NCBI GenBank assembly: GCA_903930085.1
Contig: CAIYXD010000023.1
Coordinates: 1 to 6,126 of the forward strand
From: an uncultured Flavobacteriia bacterium
GTDB lineage: Bacteria; Bacteroidota; Bacteroidia; Flavobacteriales_D; Crocinitomicaceae
Direction of reading: 5' to 3'
DNA: 6,126 nt
Each line of letters begins with the position of its first letter. Position 1 is the first letter of the stretch. A model generated the notes under the pieces. It made no database searches. It was not told where the DNA came from and saw nothing but the letters and a program-made list of their open reading frames with translations. Below are positions 1 through 6,126 of the stretch, in pieces. A program made the translations under genes and the position numbers.

Positions 1-1506
1 CATTTTCCTTCCGTTAAAATTGCGATGGGCGGTGGTTTTGCAAATACCGAACTACGCGCTATTTCCGATGTGCGTGTATTCGAATTTTTCGATTTTATAA
101 CCTTGGATGACGGGGAAGCACCAATCGAACATTTACTGGAATACATCGCAGGAAAACGAAGTGAAGACGACTTGAAACGAACCTTTTTATTGAAAGATGG
201 CGCAGTGTTCTACTCCAATAATTCGAAAGAAAAAGACTACAAACAAAGTGAAGTCGGTACGCCGGATTACAGCGATTTAAAACTCGATTCGTATATTTCT
301 GTTATTGAAGTTGTAAATCCAATGCACCGTTTGTGGAGCGATGGAAGGTGGAACAAATTGACCATGGCGCACGGCTGTTATTGGGGAAAATGTACGTTTT
401 GCGATATTTCGTTGGATTACATTAAAGTATACGAGCCAATTGCTGCAAAATTACTCTGCGATAGAATGGAAGAATTAGTGCAGCAAACCGGACAAACAGG
501 TTTTCACTTCGTCGACGAAGCTGCTCCTCCTGCCTTGATGCGTGCATTGGCTTTGGAAATTATTCGGCGTAAAATGACCGTAAGCTGGTGGACAAATATC
601 CGATTTGAGAAAAAATTTACACGTGATTTGTGCCTCTTACTTAAAGCTTCTGGTTGTATTGCCGTTTCTGGAGGACTCGAAGTTGCTTCGGATCGTTTGC
701 TGAAATTAATTGACAAAGGAGTTACAGTGGAACAAGTTGCACGTGTGAACAGGAATTTCACAGACGCTGGAATAATGGTTCACGCCTATTTAATGTACGG
801 TTTTCCAACCCAAACAATTCAAGAAACGGTCGATTCACTGGAAATGGTGCGGCAATTATTTGAAATCGGGGTGTTGCAATCTGCATTTTGGCACCAATTT
901 GCAATGACCGCGCATAGTCCAATTGGTTTGGAACCTGAAAAATATGGTGTTTCAAAAGAAACTACCGAAATTGGAACTTTTGCAAATAACGACATCGTTC
1001 ATATCGATTCAACTGGGATTGACCACACGGCATTTAGTTATGGTTTAAAAAAATCGCTGTATAATTTCATGTATGGTATTGGATTTGAATTGCCTTTGCA
1101 AAAATGGTTTGAATTTAAAATTCCTCGCACTACCATTCCTCGCGATTTCATTGAAAATGCCATAGAAGAGGACGAAAAGTCCTTTGTCTCACCAGACGCG
1201 AAAATTGTCTGGATAGGAAAAATTCCATCTTTACACTATACAACGAAACTAAAAAAGGGCGTTTCCTATGAAAATGCAGTAATAACATTTGTCACGCGCG
1301 ATTCAAACTTTCAAATTATAGTATCCAAATTGGAAGGGGAATGGCTCCAGGTTTTGCTAGAACTTATTTCCGTTTCACATGCAAAAATCTTAACCTTTCA
1401 AGAAATCCAAGCACATTATTACCTTTCGAATTCAGATGATTTCGAGCCTTTTTGGTACGGAAAACAAATGGATACACTTAGAGAAAATGGCTTATTACTG
1501 TTGTAG
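1..1506 (+). CDS. B12-binding-type radical SAM protein, 5'-truncated by window edge
   Basis: The reading frame is open from base 1 and ends at TAG 1504-1506, giving 501 residues; the ATG at base 25 is internal, because eight in-frame residues precede it and continue the same fold. Residues 1-50 look like the end of a cobalamin-binding Rossmann domain (a strand ending GGGF, then DFITLDDGEAPIEHLL). The radical SAM core follows: HGCYWGKCTFCD carries cluster cysteines at 126, 131 and 134; VDEAAP lies near residue 171, GGLEVASDRLLKLIDKG at 224-240, and HAYLMYGFPTQT at 261-272. Cysteine spacing is CX4CX2C rather than the usual CX3CX2C. About 110 C-terminal residues (390-501) form an unassigned domain ending in LRENGLLLL, possibly winged-helix-like. 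Family knowledge predicts a cytoplasmic [4Fe-4S] enzyme that cleaves S-adenosylmethionine; its substrate cannot be inferred. The missing N-terminus would hold most of the B12 domain. The next gene has its own promoter, so the two need not be co-transcribed. Confidence 0.85.
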   Translation, partial: HFPSVKIAMGGGFANTELRAISDVRVFEFFDFITLDDGEAPIEHLLEYIAGKRSEDDLKRTFLLKDGAVFYSNNSKEKDYKQSEVGTPDYSDLKLDSYISVIEVVNPMHRLWSDGRWNKLTMAHGCYWGKCTFCDISLDYIKVYEPIAAKLLCDRMEELVQQTGQTGFHFVDEAAPPALMRALALEIIRRKMTVSWWTNIRFEKKFTRDLCLLLKASGCIAVSGGLEVASDRLLKLIDKGVTVEQVARVNRNFTDAGIMVHAYLMYGFPTQTIQETVDSLEMVRQLFEIGVLQSAFWHQFAMTAHSPIGLEPEKYGVSKETTEIGTFANNDIVHIDSTGIDHTAFSYGLKKSLYNFMYGIGFELPLQKWFEFKIPRTTIPRDFIENAIEEDEKSFVSPDAKIVWIGKIPSLHYTTKLKKGVSYENAVITFVTRDSNFQIIVSKLEGEWLQVLLELISVSHAKILTFQEIQAHYYLSNSDDFEPFWYGKQMDTLRENGLLLL

Positions 1507-1606
1507 GTTACCGATTTCACACAGTCAATAAAATGGGCGTTTTCCTATTACAACCTGCGTTTAATCCAATGATTTTTTTTCGAAAGGAGTAGATACTATT
1601 TCCAAG

Positions 1607-1637
1607 TTGTCCTTTCCTGATCGTTTTCCTATCTTTG
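1607..1637 (+). promoter_or_regulatory. Bacteroidota-type promoter of purM
   Basis: A TTG at 1607-1609 (-33 element) is followed after 20 bases by TATCTTTG at 1630-1637, an exact match to the TAnnTTTG -7 element used by the Bacteroidota primary sigma factor. Transcription would begin only a few bases downstream, about 1642-1645, leaving a leader of roughly 10-15 nucleotides before the ATG at 1656. No Shine-Dalgarno sequence is present; the bases just before the start are A/T-rich, as is usual in this phylum. The match is by eye. Confidence 0.65.
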
Positions 1638-1655
1638 CAACTTTAATTCAAGATA

Positions 1656-2822
1656 ATGGCAGATACAAGATATAATCTTCGGGGCGTTTCAGCAGGAAAA
1701 GAAGATGTGCATAATGCAATAAAAAATGTGGACAAAGGACTTTTCCCGCAAGCATTTTGTAAAATTGTACCGGATTATTTATCGGATGACGATGCCTATT
1801 GCATTGTAATGCATGCAGATGGAGCGGGGACAAAATCCTCATTGGCTTACATGTATTGGAAAAAAACGGGCGACATTTCCGTTTGGAAAGGAATAGCTCA
1901 GGATGCATTAATCATGAATATCGATGATTTGCTATGTGTTGGAGCAACAGATAAAATCTTACTTTCCTCCACTATCGGAAGAAACAAGAATTTGATTCCA
2001 GGAGAAGTGATTTCTGCAATTATAAATGGAACAGAAGAATTACTGGAAACGCTTCGCAACCAGGGGATTGGCATCCATTCAACTGGAGGTGAAACTGCAG
2101 ATGTTGGCGATTTGGTTAGAACTATAATCGTGGATTCAACAGTAGTTTGTCGCATGAAACGAGCGGATGTAATTTCCAATCATACTATTCAGCCGGGCGA
2201 CGTAGTCGTTGGTTTGGCTTCTTTTGGTCAGGCAAGCTACGAATCAACTTACAATGGAGGAATGGGAAGTAATGGTTTAACTTCTGCGCGACACGATGTG
2301 TTTAACCATTCTTTAGCGGAAGAATTCCCAGAAACGTTTGATCCAAGCGTGCCGAAAGATTTGGTTTATTCCGGTTCAAAAAATCTAACAGATCCAGTAG
2401 AAAATTCACCAATCGATGCGGGAAAACTTGTACTTTCCCCTACTCGCACGTATGCTCCGGTAATTAAAAAAATTCTAGATCACCACCGTTCCGAAATTCA
2501 TGGAATGGTACATTGTTCCGGAGGCGCGCAAACAAAAGTGTTGCATTTTGTAGACAATGTGCACGTTGTAAAAAATAATTTATTTCCAGTTCCGCCGCTG
2601 TTCAAATTAATACAAGAAGAATCATCTACGGATTGGAAAGAAATGTATAAGGTGTTTAATATGGGTCACCGCATGGAAATTTATGTTTCACCAGAACTTG
2701 CAGATTCGATTATTGCCATTTCAAATTCTTTTGGAATTGCTGCGCAAATTGTTGGGCACGTAGAAGCATTTGACGGAAAGAAATTGACGATTGAATCTCC
2801 TTACGGCACTTTCGAATATTGA
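1656..2822 (+). CDS. purM: Phosphoribosylformylglycinamidine cyclo-ligase (AIR synthase), long Bacteroidota type
   Basis: This cytoplasmic enzyme closes formylglycinamidine ribonucleotide (FGAM) to aminoimidazole ribonucleotide (AIR) using ATP, the fifth step of purine synthesis. The 388-residue product begins MADTRYNLRGVSAGKEDVHNA, which is typical of Bacteroidota PurM. Visible PurM-family motifs are DGAGTK (55-60, canonical DGVGTK), QDALIMNIDDLLCVGA (82-97), STGGETADVGD (142-152, canonical GGETAEMP), GDVVVGLASFG (181-191), HCSGGAQTKV (286-295) and VFNMGHRM (333-340, canonical TFNMGxGM). It is some 40 residues longer than E. coli PurM; the extra sequence probably lies around residues 195-260, between the ATP-binding half and the C-terminal half. 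The ATG at 1656 is chosen because homology begins immediately and a promoter sits just upstream. Databases often call this form 'AIR synthase related protein', so a paralogous role is possible, but the closeness to Bacteroidota housekeeping PurM makes the enzyme assignment likely. It stands alone, with no other purine gene in view. Confidence 0.88.
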   Translation: MADTRYNLRGVSAGKEDVHNAIKNVDKGLFPQAFCKIVPDYLSDDDAYCIVMHADGAGTKSSLAYMYWKKTGDISVWKGIAQDALIMNIDDLLCVGATDKILLSSTIGRNKNLIPGEVISAIINGTEELLETLRNQGIGIHSTGGETADVGDLVRTIIVDSTVVCRMKRADVISNHTIQPGDVVVGLASFGQASYESTYNGGMGSNGLTSARHDVFNHSLAEEFPETFDPSVPKDLVYSGSKNLTDPVENSPIDAGKLVLSPTRTYAPVIKKILDHHRSEIHGMVHCSGGAQTKVLHFVDNVHVVKNNLFPVPPLFKLIQEESSTDWKEMYKVFNMGHRMEIYVSPELADSIIAISNSFGIAAQIVGHVEAFDGKKLTIESPYGTFEY

Positions 2823-2859
2823 TTTTACTAAAGGATAATTTCTAAAAGATACAACTGTT

Positions 2860-2888
2860 TAAAATAGCAATATCGTTTGCTTATTTTA
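2860..2888. terminator. Possible bidirectional terminator between convergent genes
   Basis: TAAAATAGCAA (2860-2870) pairs with TTGC-T-TATTTTA (2877-2888), leaving a six-base loop and one bulged T (2881): an 11-bp stem with an A-rich 5' arm and T-rich 3' arm on either strand. It sits 38 bases after the purM stop and overlaps the stop codon of the convergent PKD gene (TAA, 2881-2883 on the - strand), so it could end both transcripts. The stem is poor in G/C, and the T run lies within the stem rather than after it, so strength is doubtful. A competing smaller hairpin, TTTGCT (2876-2881) with AGCAAA (2888-2893), shares the same bases. Confidence 0.4.
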
Positions 2889-5559
2889 GCAAATTCACGT
2901 GACCGCTTAGCAGTTGCCAAGCATCTTGTTTTTCGCAGGAAACATAGCGTAAGATGTAGGAATAAATTCCATCTTGCATTAATTTTCCGTTATACGTTCC
3001 ATCCCACCCAATTTCTGGATCATGCGAGACAAAAAGTGTTTCTCCCCAACGATTCAGAATCTTAAATTCCCACTCATAAACTTCAAGCGCAAAAGCGGCA
3101 TTGAAACAATTATTAAATTCATCGCCATCAGGAGAGAAAGTATTGGGAATGTAGATTACAAATGGTTCGATGTATACTTCTTGGTAACTGGTGTCCTTGC
3201 AACCAAACTCATTTGTTGCAATTTGCATTGGACGGTGCCACCCGCTAGTTTGATAATTATGCACAATAAAAGCTTGGTTTGCAAAATAGGTGCTATCGTC
3301 AAACCAATAAAAAATGGATGCTGCACCAGTCGATAAATCCGTGAATGTAACATCTGCGTGGCAAATATCGGTTTGTTTCGGGTCAATGGTAAAGTTTGAA
3401 ACGGGTGAAGGGTATATGGCAATTAAATCCTGCTGAAAAAGGGAAAGCGTATCGATGCAGCCCTGATCCGTTCGAATGGTTAATCCCACGCTATAAGTTC
3501 CAGGAGAACTATAATAAATACTCGGATTTTCCAAATTCGAAATAGTACCATTTCCAAAATCCCACGTATAAAAAATGGGGGAATCTGCCAAACTTAAATC
3601 TGTAAATTGCACTAGCGCAGGAGCGCATCTATTTCCTGGTTCTACTCTGAAATCTATTGAAGGTTCGCGGTAAACAAATACACTACCTGTCGCTATTTCC
3701 ACACAATTATCGAAGGAAGCAGTCAAGGTGATGGGAAACAAACCGAAGGTATTAAAAACCACCCCGTTCACATCCAAATCTGTTGCAGTGGAAATAGACG
3801 CATTGGAACCAAAGTTCCATAAATATTGGGTAAAACTTGGTCCAGTCATCACCCCATCAAAATTGAAACTATTTCCTGTTATGCACAATGAATCATTGTT
3901 TGTGAAAGTAATAGAGAGTAATTCATTTAAATTGATTGTTGCAACTGCCGTATCCGAACATCCTGGTGCAGAACTTCCAATTAAAGTTACTTCAAAAATT
4001 CCAGATGAGGGATATGTATATGTTGGTGCAAACTGATTACTGATGTCTGAAAGTATACCACTTACACCAAAATCCCAATTGTAGGAAGTTGTGCCACTAG
4101 AATTATTCTCGAAATTAATTGTTAATCCTTCACATTCAAAATCGTTGGAAAGTACTATTTCTGCAATAGGTTCGGGATAGATGAAAATAGAATCCGTAAA
4201 AGTGGCATCACATTCTCCATATTGACCCGACAAGGTAACGGGAATGTTTCCGGATAAAGAGAAATTTACGCTATTTATACTTAATCCTGTTGCATTTGAA
4301 ATCGAAGCATTGGGTCCAAAATTCCACGAAAAAACAGCGGAAGCAGGGCCATCTGTTTGCCCTAAAAAGTCAAAACTATTGTTTAGAATACACAAAGAAT
4401 CGTCAGACGTGAAGGAAACAGAAAATTCATTATTCATATTGACTTCCATGTAGGCCGTATCGGTGCACGACCATCCAGGATTTGCAACAAGCATAACAGA
4501 ATAAATTCCAGGCGCAGGATAAGTATACGTCGGCGCAAAAGCATTACTGACATCCGTTGTTATACCATTTACACCAAAATTCCATGCATAATTTGTCGCG
4601 CCATACGAATTGTTGACAAAAGCAACACTTAAACCTTGGCAATACGATGTAAATGTCGGCAGCTGTTCTTGCGTCGGCAAAATGGCTTCCATTGTAATGT
4701 TACAATTGAACACTTTAAAAAGGAAATCCCGAACAGTTTGCCCAATTAATACGCCATTTCTATATTCTTGAACACGGATTCCAACAACGAATAAGCCCAG
4801 AAGCTGCGGCGAAGCGGTTAAAATCCCTGTAGTTGGATCAATGGAAATAGATGCTCCAGGACCCAATGGATTCGCAGCGGAGAAACCTCCCGCCCAATTT
4901 ACAGGAAAATAATTTGGTGGAGGAGCAGGATTTGGCAATGGATTCAGCGAGTTTGCTCCGGCAAAAGGCGTAACCAAGGAATAAACCAATTGATCGCCAT
5001 CGGGATCTAGCGCAGAATGATTAAAAATCAAATCATCGTTGTTACACAATAATAATGGCGGATAATTTAAAAACCTAGGACTACTATTTATGGTTGCGTT
5101 CGTTTCCGAACCAGGAACGCGGGTTGTGAGTGTTAAACCAGTATCGTCTGGGTTTTGAAGATTGGTAATATTTGGACCCCTGCAGCACCTTTGGTAGGTA
5201 ACTGTGTAACCACCAACTGTTGGCGGTAAATTAATTACTGTAGTATAAACTGCTTTTTGTACGCAAATATCCGTTGGCGGAATAACGCATGGATTATTAA
5301 AAATAACCGGTAAAATAGTGCTGCCTGGAAACGGAACAGAAAGATTGTATAAAAAACTATTGCTATTTTGAAGGTAAACAGTAAGAACAAGAGGATCGTC
5401 GTATGCAGCACCGGTTGAATTACAATCTCGGTACACGGTAATATAAAATCGGTAATTATTTCCACCAATATAATCGTAGTAAATATCGCCACCAACAATG
5501 TGAGAAGCTTTCGCTCCAAACACGCTTAAGAGTGCGAGAATTAATACAATTGTTTTCAT
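2881..5559 (-). CDS. Secreted multi-PKD-domain protein with T9SS type B (gliding-motility-associated) C-terminal domain
   Basis: The product has 892 residues. A signal peptide (about 1-18: Lys, hydrophobic stretch, cleavage after AKA) is followed by an N-terminal domain starting SHIVGGDIYYDY, with YRDC (43-46), YQRCCRG (122-128) and several other cysteines; this domain recurs at the start of large Bacteroidota surface proteins but I know no function for it. Residues about 165-285 look cadherin-like (LDPDGDQLVYSL at 184-195, then IDPTTGILTASP). Six PKD or PKD-like domains follow (about 300-375, 380-462, 469-545, 548-631, 634-712, 719-797); the clearest motif is YTWDFGNG at 664-671. The C-terminus (about 800-892) has IPNTFSPDGDEFNNCF, FKILNRWGETLF and WDGTYNGKLMQDGIYSYIL, the marks of the T9SS type B sorting domain. 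The inferred path is Sec export, then outer-membrane passage by the type IX system, giving a surface or secreted adhesin-like protein. No catalytic domain is visible. The first four PKD domains are a duplicated pair. The start at 5559 is fixed by the signal peptide; no Shine-Dalgarno is seen. Confidence 0.93.
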   Translation of the reverse strand: MKTIVLILALLSVFGAKASHIVGGDIYYDYIGGNNYRFYITVYRDCNSTGAAYDDPLVLTVYLQNSNSFLYNLSVPFPGSTILPVIFNNPCVIPPTDICVQKAVYTTVINLPPTVGGYTVTYQRCCRGPNITNLQNPDDTGLTLTTRVPGSETNATINSSPRFLNYPPLLLCNNDDLIFNHSALDPDGDQLVYSLVTPFAGANSLNPLPNPAPPPNYFPVNWAGGFSAANPLGPGASISIDPTTGILTASPQLLGLFVVGIRVQEYRNGVLIGQTVRDFLFKVFNCNITMEAILPTQEQLPTFTSYCQGLSVAFVNNSYGATNYAWNFGVNGITTDVSNAFAPTYTYPAPGIYSVMLVANPGWSCTDTAYMEVNMNNEFSVSFTSDDSLCILNNSFDFLGQTDGPASAVFSWNFGPNASISNATGLSINSVNFSLSGNIPVTLSGQYGECDATFTDSIFIYPEPIAEIVLSNDFECEGLTINFENNSSGTTSYNWDFGVSGILSDISNQFAPTYTYPSSGIFEVTLIGSSAPGCSDTAVATINLNELLSITFTNNDSLCITGNSFNFDGVMTGPSFTQYLWNFGSNASISTATDLDVNGVVFNTFGLFPITLTASFDNCVEIATGSVFVYREPSIDFRVEPGNRCAPALVQFTDLSLADSPIFYTWDFGNGTISNLENPSIYYSSPGTYSVGLTIRTDQGCIDTLSLFQQDLIAIYPSPVSNFTIDPKQTDICHADVTFTDLSTGAASIFYWFDDSTYFANQAFIVHNYQTSGWHRPMQIATNEFGCKDTSYQEVYIEPFVIYIPNTFSPDGDEFNNCFNAAFALEVYEWEFKILNRWGETLFVSHDPEIGWDGTYNGKLMQDGIYSYILRYVSCEKQDAWQLLSGHVNLLK
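3652..4665 (-). repeat. Tandem duplication, two 507-bp units coding for a PKD pair
   Basis: Residues about 299-467 (bases 4159-4665) and 468-636 (bases 3652-4158) of the PKD protein align end to end with a fixed offset of 169 residues and no gaps. Anchors at this exact offset include C307/C476, FAPTYTYP 341/510, C365/C534, DSLC 387/556, WNFG 412/581, NASIS 417/586, C449-450 region/C619 region and the YxEP at 461/630. By hand I count 78 identities in 158 aligned positions from C307 to P464, about half. Each unit contains one ordinary PKD domain and one divergent PKD-like domain. The DNA also keeps the offset: ACACCAAAAT occurs at 4571 and at 4064. Unit ends are approximate, since a tandem repeat has no unique phase. 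Confidence 0.85.
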
Positions 5560-5607
5560 GCTTCGATTAAGACGTGAAGATACGCCAAATGTTGTTTCAT
5601 TGGATTA

Positions 5608-5640
5608 CAAATATCACTATTTAAGTAGATTAAATCTCAA
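5608..5640 (-). promoter_or_regulatory. Weak candidate promoter of the PKD protein gene
   Basis: On the - strand GATATTTG (5608-5615) matches the Bacteroidota -7 element TAnnTTTG except for its first base, and a TTG (5638-5640) lies 22 bases upstream, slightly long spacing. It would leave a leader of about 40 bases before the ATG at 5559. The TTG lies inside the end of the preceding gene. The alternative is read-through from the upstream SDR-like gene, whose stop is only 70 bases away on the same strand. Confidence 0.25.
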
Positions 5641-6126
5641 AAGAATAGTTAAAATGCAGTTCTTTAGTGATTCTACTGCCATCTACTTTTTTTCCTAATT
5701 TATCCGAAAATTCAACCAAAGGTGCCGGCATTTGTAATTCTTTTGTTTTTTCTAGATAGTAGAATGCTTTTTTAGGATGCTCTGGCGAACAAACATTGAA
5801 TGTTTTATTCTCGCACCCCTGTTTCATAATTTGCTCTATTGCTGCTATGACATCATTAAGATGTACCAAATTCACGAACATATTACCATCTTTCATCGTT
5901 CGACCGCTAAAAAATTTAGCAGGGTGGCGATTGGGACCGATTAAACCAGCAAGACGTAGGATTGTAAACTTTTGTTGAGCGTTGTGAACTTCGGTTTCCG
6001 CTAAAAAAACCGGGTGGTCTTTATTAACCTCAGAATCTTCCGTTACGTCGCCCTCTATTTCTTGGTAAACGCCAGTAGAACTAGTGAAAATAACCTTACA
6101 GGTAGGTGGGAATTGTTGTAGAATGG
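5630..6126 (-). CDS. YeeZ-like atypical SDR (NAD-dependent epimerase/dehydratase-like), 5'-truncated by window edge
   Basis: The frame is open from the right edge of the window to TAA at 5630-5632, giving 164 residues; the ATG at 5894-5896 is internal, since strongly conserved sequence precedes it. Reading from the edge: VIFTSSTGVY (about 6065-6094), ILRLAGLIGPNRHPAKFFSG (5903-5962), then VNLVHLNDVIAAIEQI, a FNVCSPEHP segment and a C-terminal DGSRITKELHF. From memory this follows E. coli YeeZ closely along its whole C-terminal half, including the GRHPxxFF and VNLVHLxDVI segments. About 110 N-terminal residues with the Rossmann nucleotide-binding motif would lie outside the window. The usual SDR catalytic YxxxK is absent: between TSSTGVY and the RLAG strand there is no other Tyr, and GVY is followed by QEIE. 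This fits the atypical SDR group, whose members may bind nucleotide without classical dehydrogenase chemistry. The substrate is unknown. It lies on the same strand as the PKD gene, 70 bases upstream, but no functional link is evident. Confidence 0.85.
   Translation of the reverse strand, partial: ILQQFPPTCKVIFTSSTGVYQEIEGDVTEDSEVNKDHPVFLAETEVHNAQQKFTILRLAGLIGPNRHPAKFFSGRTMKDGNMFVNLVHLNDVIAAIEQIMKQGCENKTFNVCSPEHPKKAFYYLEKTKELQMPAPLVEFSDKLGKKVDGSRITKELHFNYSFEI

Noticed and set aside
25..27. ATG as the start of the radical SAM gene
   Set aside because: The frame is open to base 1, and the residues before it (HFPSVKIA) complete a strand of the B12-binding fold, so the gene starts upstream of the window.
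1528..1543. AAAA-TGGGCG-TTTT as a terminator hairpin
   Set aside because: Only four A-T pairs with a six-base loop; too weak to support.
1571..1584. T-run followed by the palindrome TTTCGAAA as a terminator of the radical SAM gene
   Set aside because: The T-run precedes rather than follows the short palindrome on the + strand, and no stable stem comes before it.
1648..2179. Two antisense open frames on the - strand opposite purM
   Set aside because: They lie wholly or almost wholly opposite conserved purM codons, show no recognisable domain and have no promoter or start context; they are shadows.
2877..4453. Several + strand open frames opposite the PKD gene
   Set aside because: All are short, repetitive in step with the PKD repeats and lack family resemblance; the - strand frame has a signal peptide and full domain structure.
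5235..5519. A - strand frame with hydrophobic stretches overlapping the start of the PKD gene
   Set aside because: It is an alternate frame of the signal-peptide/N-terminal region; the hydrophobicity follows from the T-rich codon shift and there is no independent start context.
5894..5896. ATG (- strand) as the start of the SDR-like gene
   Set aside because: Seventy-six in-frame residues before it carry strongly conserved family motifs (TSSTGVY, RLAGLIGP), so it is an internal methionine.
1..6126. A novel multi-gene defence, RiPP or mobile system
   Set aside because: No transposase, integrase, toxin-antitoxin pair, nuclease, precursor peptide, CRISPR repeat or reverse transcriptase is seen; the four genes read in three transcription units with unrelated roles.

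Overview
The window looks like chromosomal housekeeping and accessory DNA from a member of the phylum Bacteroidota, most likely a Flavobacteriales-type organism; the genus cannot be told from this sequence. Three things point there. There is a large secreted protein with PKD domains and a C-terminal gliding-motility/type IX secretion (T9SS type B) sorting domain. There is a 388-residue PurM of the long Bacteroidota type. A promoter-like element matches the Bacteroidota consensus TTG-N20-TAnnTTTG, and the starts lack Shine-Dalgarno sequences. The DNA is AT-rich throughout.

Layout: (1) bases 1-1506, + strand, hold the C-terminal two thirds or so of a B12-binding-type radical SAM protein that runs off the left edge. 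(2) Bases 1507-1655 are a gap with a good promoter for the next gene. (3) Bases 1656-2822, + strand, encode phosphoribosylformylglycinamidine cyclo-ligase (purM) of purine synthesis. (4) Bases 2823-2880 are a short convergent gap that, with the end of the next gene, holds an AT-rich hairpin that could terminate both transcripts. (5) Bases 2881-5559, - strand, encode an 892-residue secreted multidomain PKD protein containing a clean 169-residue (507-bp) tandem duplication. (6) Bases 5560-5629 are a short spacer. (7) Bases 5630-6126, - strand, hold the C-terminal part of an atypical short-chain dehydrogenase-like protein close to Escherichia coli YeeZ, which runs off the right edge.

The four genes do not form an obvious pathway: one is purine synthesis, one is cell surface/secretion, and two are enzymes with no settled role. 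No stretch over 300 bases lacks a gene, and I saw no RNA gene, CRISPR array, insertion sequence or phage gene. I did not find a convincing new multi-gene system. The items most worth a second look are the duplicated PKD pair, the conserved but unnamed N-terminal domain of the same protein, the CX4CX2C cluster motif of the radical SAM protein, and the missing YxxxK in the SDR-like protein.
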